A stretch of 64,000 bases of DNA from Caenimonas sp. SL110. Its GTDB lineage: Bacteria > Pseudomonadota > Gammaproteobacteria > Burkholderiales > Burkholderiaceae_C. Each line of letters starts with the position of its first letter. The first letter of the stretch is position 1. The stretch covers positions 87,501 through 151,500 of the forward strand of contig NZ_JANU01000003.1 of the NCBI RefSeq assembly GCF_001044395.1, given 5' to 3'. This document shows, one piece after another, positions 42,552 to 51,664 of this stretch. Below the pieces are notes generated by a model, which made no database searches, was not told where the DNA came from, and saw only the letters and a list, made by a program, of their open reading frames with translations. The translations under genes and the position numbers were made by a program.

Positions 42552-43997
42552 TCAGTGACCAGCGAAGGTGATGCGATCAGGCACGGTCTTGAACGTGCCC
42601 TTGCTGCTCCACCACGGCATCAGCAGGAAGAAGCCGAAATAGAAGATCGTGCCGGCCTGCGAGATGCGCGTGCCCAGATCGGTCACCGGCTGCACGCCGT
42701 AGTAGGCGAGCACGATGAAGTTGACGACGAAGACGCCGTAAACCCACTTGTGCCAGTCGGGACGGTAGCGGATCGACTTCACCGGGCTCTTGTCCAGCCA
42801 GGGCAGGAAGAACAGGATGATGACCGCGCCACCCATCACCAGCACGCCCCAGAACTTGGCGTCAATGCCTTCGAGCAGACGCACACCGGTGAAACCGAAG
42901 GCGCCGAACATCCACAGGAACGCGAATGCGACCACCAGCAGCGCGGCCTTGATGGCCGCTGCAGCTCGCGTCTTGAGCAGAACGAAGCCCACCGACACCA
43001 CCAGGATCGCCGAGAGGACATACATCATCTCGGTGGTGATGGCACGCAGCATCGAATAGAACGGCGTGAAGTACCAGACCGGTGCGATGTGCGCTGGCGT
43101 CTTGAGCGGGTCGGCCGGGATGAAGTTGTTGTACTCCAGGAAATAGCCGCCCAGCTCAGGCGCGAAGAAGATGATGGCGGTGAAGACCATCAGGAACACG
43201 CCGACGCCGAAGATATCGTGCACCGAGTAGTACGGATGGAAAGGGATGCCGTCCATCGGCGTGCCGTCCGGGTTGCGAGGCGCGTTCGGACCCTTGATCT
43301 CGACACCGTCAGGATTGTTGGAGCCGACATCATGCAAAGCCAGGATGTGCGCGGCCACCAGGCCCAGCAGCACCAGCGGCACGGCGATGACGTGGAAGCT
43401 GAAGAAGCGGTTCAGCGTGGCGTCGCTCACCACATAGTCACCGCGAATCAGCAGTGCGAGGTCAGGGCCGACGAACGGGATGGCCGAGAACAGGTTCACG
43501 ATGACCTGGGCGCCCCAGTACGACATCTGGCCCCATGGCAGCAGGTAGCCCATGAAGGCTTCGGCCATCAGCACCAGGAAAATCGCGCAGCCGAAGACCC
43601 AGACCAGTTCACGCGGCTTGCGATAGCTGCCGTAGATCAGGCCCCGGTACATGTGCAGGTACACGACCACGAAGAATGCCGAGGCCCCGGTCGAGTGCAT
43701 ATAGCGCACCAGCCAGCCCCAGGGCACGTCCCGCATGATGTACTCGACCGACTCGAACGCCTTGGCGGCGTCCGGCTTGTAGTGCATCACCAGGAAAATG
43801 CCGGTGACGATCTGGATCACCAGCACCAGCAGTGCGAGCGAGCCGAAGAAGTACCAGAAGTTGAAATTTTTCGGAGCGTAGTACTCCGACAGGTGGTTCC
43901 TGTAAGCGGCCCCGGCCGAAGGGAACCGGTTGTCGAACCAGTTCGCCAGTTTGGCGCTGGCGCTCGCGTTGGGAGAGATTTCCTTGAATTCAGCCAT
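42552..43997 (-). CDS. petB: Cytochrome b, bc1 complex
   Basis: This 481-residue protein has eight transmembrane helices. The bis-histidine haem ligands lie in the four-helix core, and LPWGQMSYWGAQV is near residue 150. The Qo-site motif is PVWY (in AHIAPVWYFTP) rather than the mitochondrial PEWY. Known Qo variants include PVWY, so this is a real lineage difference rather than an error. It lies between petA and petC with short spacers. Confidence 0.97.
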   Translation of the reverse strand: MAEFKEISPNASASAKLANWFDNRFPSAGAAYRNHLSEYYAPKNFNFWYFFGSLALLVLVIQIVTGIFLVMHYKPDAAKAFESVEYIMRDVPWGWLVRYMHSTGASAFFVVVYLHMYRGLIYGSYRKPRELVWVFGCAIFLVLMAEAFMGYLLPWGQMSYWGAQVIVNLFSAIPFVGPDLALLIRGDYVVSDATLNRFFSFHVIAVPLVLLGLVAAHILALHDVGSNNPDGVEIKGPNAPRNPDGTPMDGIPFHPYYSVHDIFGVGVFLMVFTAIIFFAPELGGYFLEYNNFIPADPLKTPAHIAPVWYFTPFYSMLRAITTEMMYVLSAILVVSVGFVLLKTRAAAAIKAALLVVAFAFLWMFGAFGFTGVRLLEGIDAKFWGVLVMGGAVIILFFLPWLDKSPVKSIRYRPDWHKWVYGVFVVNFIVLAYYGVQPVTDLGTRISQAGTIFYFGFFLLMPWWSSKGTFKTVPDRITFAGH

Positions 43998-44004
43998 GTG
44001 ACCC

Positions 44005-44607
44005 TCAAGCCTTCGAGTTCTTGTCTTCGCCGATCAGCAGGCGGGTGTCCGAAAGGTACATGTGCGCAGGCACTTCCAGGTTGTCGGGCGCGGGCTTGTT
44101 CTTGAACACGCGGCCGGCGACGTCGAACGTGGAACCGTGGCATGGGCACAGGAAGCCGCCTTGCCAGTCATCGGGCACCGAAGGTTGCGGGCCGGGCTGG
44201 AGCTTGTCGGAAGGCGAGCACCCCAGATGCGAGCAGATGCCGACGCCAACCCAGATTTCGGGTTTGATCGAGCGATGCTGGTTGCGCGCGTATTCGGGAG
44301 TGGGATAGGCCTTGCGCTCGGAATTGGGGTCCGCCAGCTGCGGCTCGGTCTTGGCGAGCGACGCCAGCTGCTCGGGCGTGCGCTTCATGATCCAGACGGG
44401 TTTTCCGCGCCATTCGACGGTGACCTTCTCGCCCGGCTTGAGGGCCGAGATGTCCACTTCCACCGCGGCGCCGGCGGCCTTGGCTTTTTCGGAGGGCAGG
44501 AAGCTGCTGACAAAAGGAGTGGCGACGAAAGGGGCCGCAACTGCGCCGGCACAACCAGACGCAATCAGCCACGTCCGTTTGCTGGCGTCCACTGGGGTGT
44601 CACTCAT
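44005..44607 (-). CDS. petA: Rieske iron-sulfur subunit, bc1 complex
   Basis: This 200-residue protein has an N-terminal membrane/Tat-like segment (KRTWLIASGCAGAVAAP). The C-terminal Rieske [2Fe-2S] domain carries CSHLGCS and CPCHGS motifs (about residues 130-165). The ATG at 44607 is preferred; the upstream in-frame extension has no supporting site. It is the first gene of petABC, divergent from mscL. Confidence 0.96.
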   Translation of the reverse strand: MSDTPVDASKRTWLIASGCAGAVAAPFVATPFVSSFLPSEKAKAAGAAVEVDISALKPGEKVTVEWRGKPVWIMKRTPEQLASLAKTEPQLADPNSERKAYPTPEYARNQHRSIKPEIWVGVGICSHLGCSPSDKLQPGPQPSVPDDWQGGFLCPCHGSTFDVAGRVFKNKPAPDNLEVPAHMYLSDTRLLIGEDKNSKA

Positions 44608-44743
44608 GGGGGTCCTCGAGGAATCGCTTATTGGAGTCAACCGTCGATTGTAGCGGAGCGCTTCTCGCCCATTCAAATGCACAGCACGCTACCGGTCGGT
44701 TCTGGCTTGACGCATACTCCGCTCCACTGATGAGGAGACCAAC

Positions 44744-45178
44744 ATGGGAATGATGCAGGAGTTCAAGGAATTCGCCGTCAAGGGCAACGTGATGGATCTC
44801 GCCGTCGGCGTGATCATAGGCGCGGCCTTTGGCAAGATCGTCGATTCGCTCGTGGGCGACATCATCATGCCGATCATTGGTTCGATCTTCGGCAAGCTCG
44901 ATTTTTCCAGCCTGTTTGTCGTGCTCGGCCAGGTGCCCGCAGGCACAGCCATGACACTCGACGCGCTGAAGAAAGCGGGCGTTCCGGTGCTGGCCTACGG
45001 CAGCTTCATCACGGTCGCGGTGAACTTCATCATCCTGGCGTTCGTGATCTTCATGATGGTCAAGCAGGTCAACCGCCTGCGCCGTACCGAACCGGTTGCG
45101 CCGGCCCCGGTCGTGACGCCCGAAGACGTCGTGCTGCTGCGCGAAATCCGCGACAGCCTGCGCGGCCGCGCCAGCTAG
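44744..45178 (+). CDS. mscL: Large-conductance mechanosensitive channel
   Basis: This 144-residue protein starts [26 protein letters not shown], the conserved MscL TM1 region. A periplasmic loop and TM2 follow ([19 protein letters not shown]), with a cytoplasmic helix ending in EIRDSLR. It opens on hypo-osmotic shock to release solutes. GAGGAG lies 8 bases before the ATG. Its TAG stop overlaps the pdxA stop in a shared CTAG. Confidence 0.97.
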   Translation: MGMMQEFKEFAVKGNVMDLAVGVIIGAAFGKIVDSLVGDIIMPIIGSIFGKLDFSSLFVVLGQVPAGTAMTLDALKKAGVPVLAYGSFITVAVNFIILAFVIFMMVKQVNRLRRTEPVAPAPVVTPEDVVLLREIRDSLRGRAS

Positions 45179-46221
45179 CCAGCCTGCGACCGGGCGCACA
45201 TCCGGCGCGCCATCCGGAGCGCCTCGATGAGGCTGGACGCATCGCCTTTGCCGGTACCGGCGATATCGAAAGCGGTGCCGTGGTCGGGGCTGGTCCGAAC
45301 CAGCGGCAGCCCGAGCGTGACGTTGACGCCCTTTTCCACACCCAGGTACTTCACCGGGATCAGGCCCTGGTCGTGATACATCGCGACCACCACATCGAAC
45401 TCGCCTGTTGAGCCCGGCCTGGCGCGCGCCCGCATGAACACCGTGTCGGGGGCAAAGGGGCCGCTTGCGTCGATTCCCTCGGCGCGGGCCGCCTCGATGG
45501 CAGGCGCGATCACCTCGATCTCTTCACGGCCGAAGAGCCCGCCCTCACCGGCATGGGGGTTGAGCCCCGCCACACCGATCCTCGGCGCATGTCCGAGTTC
45601 GCGCGTGAGCGCTGCATGCGTGATGCGAATCGTCTGCAGCACATTCTGCGTCGACACCGCCGCAATCGCATCGCGAAGCGACACGTGAATGCTCACGAGC
45701 ACCGTGCGCAGCTCGTCATTGGCCAGCATCATCCGCACCGGCACGTCCTGCACCGGTTTGCCCAGAAATTGCGCCGCCTCGTACTGAAGCAGTTCGGTAT
45801 GGCCGGGGAACGTCACACCCGCAGCGAAGAGGGCTTCCTTGTGCAGGGGCGCCGTCACCAATGCGGCAATCTCACCGCGCAGGGCCGCGCGCGTGGCCCA
45901 TGTCACGCACTGCGCGGCCATGCGGCCCGCTTGCGCACTGACCACACCAAGGGCCGGCAGCGATGACAAGGCATCAGCGGCCTGCAGCAGTCCGATGCAG
46001 TGCGGCGGCAAGTGCAGCGCCTCGCCTGGGTCGTCGATCACGGCAATGGGAATCTCGACTTTTCCCGGGCTGCAAACAGCGTTGGCCCCACGCCTGAGCG
46101 CTGCCAGGTCACCCGCAACGAACGCACCGCGCGTTGCATCCGGCGCGGCCCGAAAAGCCTTGACGATGATCTCGGGGCCGATTCCTGCAGGATCGCCCAG
46201 GGTGATTGCAATGGGCTTCAT
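45175..46221 (-). CDS. pdxA: 4-hydroxythreonine-4-phosphate dehydrogenase
   Basis: This 348-residue protein begins [18 protein letters not shown], the PdxA signature. Metal and substrate residues lie in TFPGHTE near residue 145 and [14 protein letters not shown] near residue 280. It oxidises 4-phosphohydroxy-L-threonine in pyridoxal phosphate synthesis. The ATG overlaps the stop of the upstream Nif3-like gene (ATGA). The open frame continues far upstream in the same phase but is non-coding there. Confidence 0.95.
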   Translation of the reverse strand: MKPIAITLGDPAGIGPEIIVKAFRAAPDATRGAFVAGDLAALRRGANAVCSPGKVEIPIAVIDDPGEALHLPPHCIGLLQAADALSSLPALGVVSAQAGRMAAQCVTWATRAALRGEIAALVTAPLHKEALFAAGVTFPGHTELLQYEAAQFLGKPVQDVPVRMMLANDELRTVLVSIHVSLRDAIAAVSTQNVLQTIRITHAALTRELGHAPRIGVAGLNPHAGEGGLFGREEIEVIAPAIEAARAEGIDASGPFAPDTVFMRARARPGSTGEFDVVVAMYHDQGLIPVKYLGVEKGVNVTLGLPLVRTSPDHGTAFDIAGTGKGDASSLIEALRMARRMCARSQAG

Positions 46222-46976
46222 GCGGGATTGTCGATCTCGATGTAGGCGTGTTCGATGCCCAGTTGCGCGGCAACGTGTCCGGCGACGGCGGGCGCGCCAA
46301 AGCGCTCGCTGGCATGGTGGCCGCAGGCCAGAAAAGCAACACCACACTCCCGCGCGTAGTGCGCCTGCGGCTCCGACATTTCGCCGGTGATGAAGGCGTC
46401 GGCACCCGCCGCAATCGCGGACTCGAAATAGCCCTGCGCGCCGCCAGTGCACCAGGCGATGCGGCGAATCGGCTTGTTGCCTTGCGCCACCCACCGCACG
46501 GGCGCCCCCAGCAAGGCCTCGACGTGCGAGGCAAGCGCGGCGGCATCGGCAAATGCGCCTGCATCGCCACGCTGGCCGATGAAGCCCAGGTCCTGCTCGC
46601 CGAATCGGGCATCGGCCACCCATCCCAACTTCTGCCCGAGCTGCGCGTTGTTGCCCAGTTCGGGATGGGCATCGAGCGGCAGGTGATAGGCGAACAGGTT
46701 GATATTGTGAGCCAGGAGCAGCGACAGGCGCTGCTTCATCCAGCCGGTGATGCGTCCGTCCTGCCCGCGCCAGAACAGGCCGTGGTGCACGAAGATCGCA
46801 TCGGCTTGCTGCGCGATGGCCGCTTCGATCAAGGCTCGGCTCGCCGTGACACCCGAGACGATCCGGCGCACGTCGTCGCGGCCTTCGACCTGCAGGCCGT
46901 TGGGCCCGTAATCCTTGAACCGCGCAGGCTGGAGCAGGCCGTCGAATGCCTGCAGGAGCTGTTGTGAACTTGCCAT
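46218..46976 (-). CDS. Nif3-like dinuclear metal-centre protein
   Basis: This 252-residue member of the NIF3/YbgI (GTP cyclohydrolase I type 2 homologue) family has metal-binding histidines in FVHHGLFWRG near residue 60 and in the C-terminal half (CGHHASERFG). Homologues form hexameric toroids; the biochemical role is still unclear. It overlaps pdxA by 4 bases. A Nif3-like gene near an HtrA protease and petABC is a common betaproteobacterial order. Confidence 0.9.
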   Translation of the reverse strand: MASSQQLLQAFDGLLQPARFKDYGPNGLQVEGRDDVRRIVSGVTASRALIEAAIAQQADAIFVHHGLFWRGQDGRITGWMKQRLSLLLAHNINLFAYHLPLDAHPELGNNAQLGQKLGWVADARFGEQDLGFIGQRGDAGAFADAAALASHVEALLGAPVRWVAQGNKPIRRIAWCTGGAQGYFESAIAAGADAFITGEMSEPQAHYARECGVAFLACGHHASERFGAPAVAGHVAAQLGIEHAYIEIDNPA

Positions 46977-47040
46977 TGTTCAATTGTGTCGCACAAGCCA
47001 ATAATGATTTCCAGAAGTCGGCCATCGGGAGGTTTTCGTC

Positions 47041-48306
47041 GTGACAGCGCTCGAACTCATGATCTGGAGCATGGCTCTGGGCGCAATCGCGTCTGTGGCG
47101 CTGGCGCGCATCGCCGATCTGATTGCACGCCCGGGTCGCGGTCAACTCCTGGGCGTGGCCTATCACCTGGTCGTCCTGCTGGGCGCACTGGTCCTGAGCA
47201 ACATCACCAGTCATGTCGGCCTCACCGCAGATGGGCGTGTGACCCAGGCCCTTCAGGTGCTGGTGGGGCCGGTCTGCGTAGCACTGTCCAATTTCTGGAT
47301 CCGGTCGTGGCTCAAGGCATCGCAACGCGACCGCGTCATGTCCGCCGTGCTGCGCGGCTCGGCGCTGGTGCTTCCCGTGGGTGGGGTCGCCTGCCTGGCG
47401 CTGCCGGTCCACAACCAGCTGGCAGCCGCTGCTGCGCTCTCGCTGGTTGGCGCGGCTGCCACGTTGTGGCTCACGGTTCGCGCCTGGATGCTGGGCGACC
47501 GGCTGGCCTCTGTCATGGCAGTCGGATGCTTTTTTGTGCTGCCGGCCATTGCGGGCCTGTACACCGTGGCGGCGAAAGTGGATGCAATGAGCCCGTGGCT
47601 GCACGCGCTGTTCGCGCTGAGCGCTGTCCTGGCCAACGGTTTCATCGGCTTCGTGCTGTGGCAGCGCAACCGGCAGGAGCGGCAGACCCGGCGCGAAGCC
47701 GGCAGCAGCGCATCCTCCCAGTTCGACCCTGTGACCAAGCTGCACAGCGGCATCGGCCTGGTGCAGAAACTGTTGAAGGCGCAACGCCGCCGCCGCAGGA
47801 CCAGGCGCGACGGTGCGGTGATCGCCATCATGGTCTTCGACGTCGATCGCATCGCCGCGCAGCTCGGGCCTGCCGCGGTCAACGACATGTACATCGCCAT
47901 CGCCAGTCGCATCCAGCGGCAGGTCGGCGTGGTCAACACGGTGGGGCGGTATTACGACCGCTGCTTCATCTCGCTGGTGGAAACCATTCCGTCACCCTCG
48001 TGGCTGCGCACGCTGGGCCTGCGGGTGGCCAGCAGCGTGCGCAAGCCCATCGAGCTGACCGGCGCCGGTGGCGAGCGGGTCCAGGTCCGGGCAGATATCG
48101 GCGTGGGTGTGGTGCACCTGTCGGGCGGCCCTGAACCGGTGGAGGATCTGCTGCACGACGCGCAGCGAATGGCAGAGGCTGCGCGCAAGGTGCTGTCGCG
48201 CGCAGCCATGCTCGACCCTGCGACCGGTGAAGTCGTGGCGGTCGAGCAAGCCAACCTCGGGCCGCGTCGGCACAGGCAGGCCCACATGGTGCCGCACGTC
48301 CTCTGA
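47041..48306 (+). CDS. Membrane protein with degenerate GGDEF domain
   Basis: This 421-residue protein has about seven hydrophobic segments in residues 1-215. A C-terminal domain of GGDEF topology follows (FDPVTKLHSGIGLVQKLL, then AIMVFDVDRIAAQ). The active-site loop reads GRYYDRCF where GGDEF is expected, so it should not make cyclic di-GMP; an allosteric or sensory role is likelier. GTG start at 47041: GGAGG lies 8 bases upstream. It is divergent from the Nif3-like gene. Confidence 0.75.
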   Translation: MTALELMIWSMALGAIASVALARIADLIARPGRGQLLGVAYHLVVLLGALVLSNITSHVGLTADGRVTQALQVLVGPVCVALSNFWIRSWLKASQRDRVMSAVLRGSALVLPVGGVACLALPVHNQLAAAAALSLVGAAATLWLTVRAWMLGDRLASVMAVGCFFVLPAIAGLYTVAAKVDAMSPWLHALFALSAVLANGFIGFVLWQRNRQERQTRREAGSSASSQFDPVTKLHSGIGLVQKLLKAQRRRRRTRRDGAVIAIMVFDVDRIAAQLGPAAVNDMYIAIASRIQRQVGVVNTVGRYYDRCFISLVETIPSPSWLRTLGLRVASSVRKPIELTGAGGERVQVRADIGVGVVHLSGGPEPVEDLLHDAQRMAEAARKVLSRAAMLDPATGEVVAVEQANLGPRRHRQAHMVPHVL

Positions 48307-48396
48307 GCCGCCGCATGGCTTGCGCCATGGCCCGCGTGCGCCCCCGATCCGCGCGCGAGCCTTACACTTGCCGCAACTCATTTTTCTCCCCTCACC

Positions 48397-49554
48397 ATGC
48401 GTCGCATCTGGCTGCTGTTTGCCCAGGCCGTTACGGTCCTGCTGGCCGCTTATTTCGTCGTCGGAACCTTGAAGCCCGAGTGGCTCGGCCGCACGCCACC
48501 CGGCATGGGCCGGGTTTCGCTGGTGGAGGCGCCCGCAGCCACTGTCTCGGGGCCGCCCCCTGCCGGCAGCTTCCGGCAGGCAGCGCAGCGCGCGTCGGCC
48601 GCCGTCGTGAGCATCAACACCAGCAAGGCGGCCGACCGCAGCCCCAAATCGAACGATCCGTGGTTCCGCTTTTTCTTCGGCGAGCAGGGCAGCCAGCCGC
48701 AGGCGGGCCTGGGCAGCGGCGTCATCATCAGCAACGACGGCTACATCCTCACCAACAACCACGTCGTTGAAGGCGCGGACGAGATCGAGGTGGTGCTGGC
48801 CGACAGCCGCAAGGTGAACGCCAAGGTGATGGGGACCGATCCTGATACCGACCTGGCCATTCTCAAGATTTCGATTGACCGCCTGCCGGTCATCACCCTG
48901 GGTAATTCAGACGCACTGCAAGTGGGCGACCAGGTGCTGGCCATCGGCAACCCGTTCGGCGTCGGGCAGACAGTCACGAGCGGCATCGTGAGCGCGCTGG
49001 GCCGCAACCAGCTGGGCATCAACACCTTCGAGAACTTCATCCAGACCGATGCGGCCATCAACCCCGGCAACTCGGGCGGCGCACTGGTGGACGTGAACGG
49101 ACACCTCATGGGCATCAACACCGCCATCTATTCGCGGTCCGGCGGCAGCATGGGAATCGGCTTCGCGATTCCGGTGTCAACGGCCAAGCTGGTGCTCGAA
49201 GGCATCGTGAAAGACGGCGTCGTGCGTCGGGGCTGGATCGGCGTTGAGCCGGCGGACCTGTCGCCCGAGCTGATGGAAACGTTTGGCGTGAAGGCCAGGC
49301 GCGGCGTGCTGATCACCGGCGTGCTGCAAAACGGCCCTGCCGCCCAGGCCGGCGTGCGCCCGGGCGACGTGATCGTCGAAGTCGCGGGCAAGGAGATCGC
49401 CAATGTGTCGGAGCTGCTTTCCAGCGTGGCCGCGCTCAAGCCGGGGACTCCTTCCAGGTTCAAGGTGCTGCGCAAGGACAACGCCGAAGACCTGAACGTG
49501 ACACCGGGCCTGAGGCCCAAGCCGCAGCGGCCGCCGCAATTGCAGCAGCGCTAG
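48397..49554 (+). CDS. HtrA/Deg family serine protease (DegS-like)
   Basis: This 385-residue protein has one N-terminal membrane anchor (residues 7-24) and a trypsin-like domain with His122 (TNNHVVEG), Asp152 (DPDTDLAI) and Ser226 (NPGNSGGAL). A single PDZ domain follows (about residues 265-370). One PDZ and a membrane anchor resemble DegS/AlgW rather than DegP. It acts in the periplasm in envelope quality control or stress signalling. The Pro-rich C-terminal tail is short. It converges with the histidine kinase gene. Confidence 0.9.
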   Translation: MRRIWLLFAQAVTVLLAAYFVVGTLKPEWLGRTPPGMGRVSLVEAPAATVSGPPPAGSFRQAAQRASAAVVSINTSKAADRSPKSNDPWFRFFFGEQGSQPQAGLGSGVIISNDGYILTNNHVVEGADEIEVVLADSRKVNAKVMGTDPDTDLAILKISIDRLPVITLGNSDALQVGDQVLAIGNPFGVGQTVTSGIVSALGRNQLGINTFENFIQTDAAINPGNSGGALVDVNGHLMGINTAIYSRSGGSMGIGFAIPVSTAKLVLEGIVKDGVVRRGWIGVEPADLSPELMETFGVKARRGVLITGVLQNGPAAQAGVRPGDVIVEVAGKEIANVSELLSSVAALKPGTPSRFKVLRKDNAEDLNVTPGLRPKPQRPPQLQQR

Positions 49555-49583
49555 AGTGATGCGCCAGGGCGGATGCGCTGGCT

Positions 49584-50906
49584 TCAGGGCGACCCGACCG
49601 AGCCGCCTTTCGGCTCTTCCCGCTCCCACAGCCTGAAGGCCACGACAAAGCCGTGAGTTCCCTGGGGCGCTGGCTCCAGGCGCAGCGAACCGTGGTGGGC
49701 CTGCGCCACCAGGTGTGCCAGCTTCAGGCCGAGCCCGGACTGCGACTCGCCGTCCATTTCTGCCAGGCTGGCCTGCAGCACGGCGCGCCGTTCGTCACTG
49801 ACGCCGGGACCATCGTCCTGAAGAATCAGGCACTGGACCCTGCCCTCTGCCTGCAGGCTCAGCCAGGCCGTGCGGGCGCCGTGCCGTACCGAGTTGTCCA
49901 GCAGGTTTGCGAGCGCGGCACTCAGCAGTCCGACATCCGCTCGAAGCAAACCCGAGCCGCGCACCTGCAGGTCAATGTCGTCCATCGGCAGGCGCGCGGC
50001 CAGGTCGGACAGCAACACAGGCGCCAGCTCCAGCTCAGTGCCGGTTCTAAACAGGGCCAGCAAGGAGGCAACGACACGTTTGAGCCGCTGCACCTCGGCG
50101 CGTGCCTTGACGATGCGGGGTCGGGCGTCATCGCCGACCTCGCGCTGGGCCAGCGCAAGTTGCGCATCCATGCCTGCCAGCGGCGTGCGCAGGGCATGCG
50201 CAGCGTGCGCACCGAAGGCCTGTTCGTTGAGCACACGCCGGGCCAGGCGCGCACCGAGATCCCGGGTGGCCGCGCGCACATCGGCTGTTTCGGCTCGCGT
50301 GGACTCTGGCAGCGCGGTTGCCGCAAGCAGCGGATCGTAGGTCTTGATCTGCCGCGTCAAATCACGCAGCGGACGCAGGCCTGCCTCAACGCGGTTGCGC
50401 ATGACCAGGATGAACAGCAGGCTCACGCCCAGGGCGCTGAGGGCCACGAAGATGGCGGCCTCATAGCGCGACTCGGCCCGCTCTGACCGCGTTTGCGCCA
50501 CGTACAGGACCTGCTGGGGCTCCGGCAGGGCCATGGCGTAAGCCCGCCAGCCGTCGGGCGTGTCGGACAGGCCCGGCACGAACACAGGCATGAGCGGCGT
50601 CGATGGGGCCATGTGCGATCGGCGCATCACCAGCCCCTGCGCGCCAACGACCTGCCAGATCATGTGTTCGACATGGGGCGGCGCCGGCAGCACGCCGTCC
50701 TGCGCCTCGTCGGGCAGCAAGGCATGCACCGAAATCATCCCGTAGACCACCTCGGCCGACTCGCGCAGCGCGTCGTCCATCAGCTCTTGCACCTCATGCT
50801 GGACGCCCCAGACAACGACCAGCACGATCGCCAGAAGCCAGCCCACGCTGACCAGGGTGAGCGTGCGCGAGAGTTCGCCCTGCAGCGTTGGCAACGGGCG
50901 CGTCAT
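49584..50906 (-). CDS. Sensor histidine kinase (two-TM, EnvZ/QseC type)
   Basis: This 440-residue protein has membrane segments at about residues 15-34 and 151-169 flanking a periplasmic sensor domain, then a HAMP-like linker. The H-box AAHALRTPLAG carries His237, and a Bergerat ATPase fold contains LANLLDNSVRHG and LQDDGPGVSD. Its start overlaps the stop of the regulator gene (ATGA). The signal is unknown; the pair sits between an HtrA protease and redox genes. Confidence 0.88.
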   Translation of the reverse strand: MTRPLPTLQGELSRTLTLVSVGWLLAIVLVVVWGVQHEVQELMDDALRESAEVVYGMISVHALLPDEAQDGVLPAPPHVEHMIWQVVGAQGLVMRRSHMAPSTPLMPVFVPGLSDTPDGWRAYAMALPEPQQVLYVAQTRSERAESRYEAAIFVALSALGVSLLFILVMRNRVEAGLRPLRDLTRQIKTYDPLLAATALPESTRAETADVRAATRDLGARLARRVLNEQAFGAHAAHALRTPLAGMDAQLALAQREVGDDARPRIVKARAEVQRLKRVVASLLALFRTGTELELAPVLLSDLAARLPMDDIDLQVRGSGLLRADVGLLSAALANLLDNSVRHGARTAWLSLQAEGRVQCLILQDDGPGVSDERRAVLQASLAEMDGESQSGLGLKLAHLVAQAHHGSLRLEPAPQGTHGFVVAFRLWEREEPKGGSVGSP

Positions 50907-51559
50907 CGAGGCACCCTGTAGCCCAGGCCGCGCAGGGTTTCAATCACGGTGCGACCCAGCTTGCGTCGCAGGTTGAAGACATGGACCTCCAGCACGTTGC
51001 TTGCCAACTCCCCTTCCACCCCGCACGAAAGGGCCTCAAGGTCGGACTTGGAGACGACCCGGCCCGCCCGCGCGGCCAGCGCCTCCAGCAGCAGCCACTC
51101 ACGGGCCGTCAGCTCGACCCGAACGCCATTGCGCCAGGCACATCTGGCGCTCATGTCCAGTTCGACTTCATCGTTCAGGCGAACGCGCGGCGCACCCTGG
51201 CAAACCGCGCGCCGGCGAAGCGCCCGCAGCCGGGCAGCCAGCTCCTCGGGCTGGAACGGCTTGACCATGTAGTCGTCGGCGCCACAGTCCAGGCCCTTGA
51301 TCCGGTCCCCGAGCAGGTCGCGCGCCGTCAGCATGATGATGGGCGTCACGCAGCCCTGCTCGCGCATCTGCCGTATCCAGTCGACACCCGATGCATCGGG
51401 CAACTGCCAGTCCACCAGCAGCGCGTCGTACGGCTCGCCCAGGACCGTCCGGCAGTCGGGCAGGCGCGTGAACCAGTCGACCAGATGACCTTCGAGGCGC
51501 AGGAACCCGCCCAGCGCCTCACCCAGCGTCTCGTCATCTTCGAGCAAAAGCAGTCGCAT
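50903..51559 (-). CDS. OmpR/PhoB family response regulator
   Basis: This 218-residue protein has a receiver domain (acidic pocket LLEDDE, phospho-acceptor Asp50 in LLVDWQLPD, Lys100 in YMVKPF). A winged-helix DNA-binding domain follows, ending NVLEVHVFNLRRKLG and GLGYRVPR. ATG 51559 is favoured over the adjacent ATG 51562 because it is 5 bases from GGAG. It forms an operon with the downstream kinase. Confidence 0.93.
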   Translation of the reverse strand: MRLLLLEDDETLGEALGGFLRLEGHLVDWFTRLPDCRTVLGEPYDALLVDWQLPDASGVDWIRQMREQGCVTPIIMLTARDLLGDRIKGLDCGADDYMVKPFQPEELAARLRALRRRAVCQGAPRVRLNDEVELDMSARCAWRNGVRVELTAREWLLLEALAARAGRVVSKSDLEALSCGVEGELASNVLEVHVFNLRRKLGRTVIETLRGLGYRVPR

Positions 51560-51664
51560 CATTTCTCCTGCGGCAACGCTATCACCCCCACCTTTCACCG
51601 GACTTGATCCTGCGCAAGCGCGCCCCTTAACGCCCGGTTCAGTTTCGCGTGGCACGATAGTCCG

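Noticed and set aside
42534..44105. Long open frame antisense to petB
   Set aside because: Highly charged, low-complexity translation (His, Gln, Arg, Glu); petB on the other strand is certain.
46222..47784. In-frame upstream extension of pdxA and open frame through the Nif3-like and GGDEF genes
   Set aside because: PdxA begins with its conserved N-terminus at 46221, and the region upstream codes for the Nif3-like protein and the opposite-strand membrane protein in other frames.
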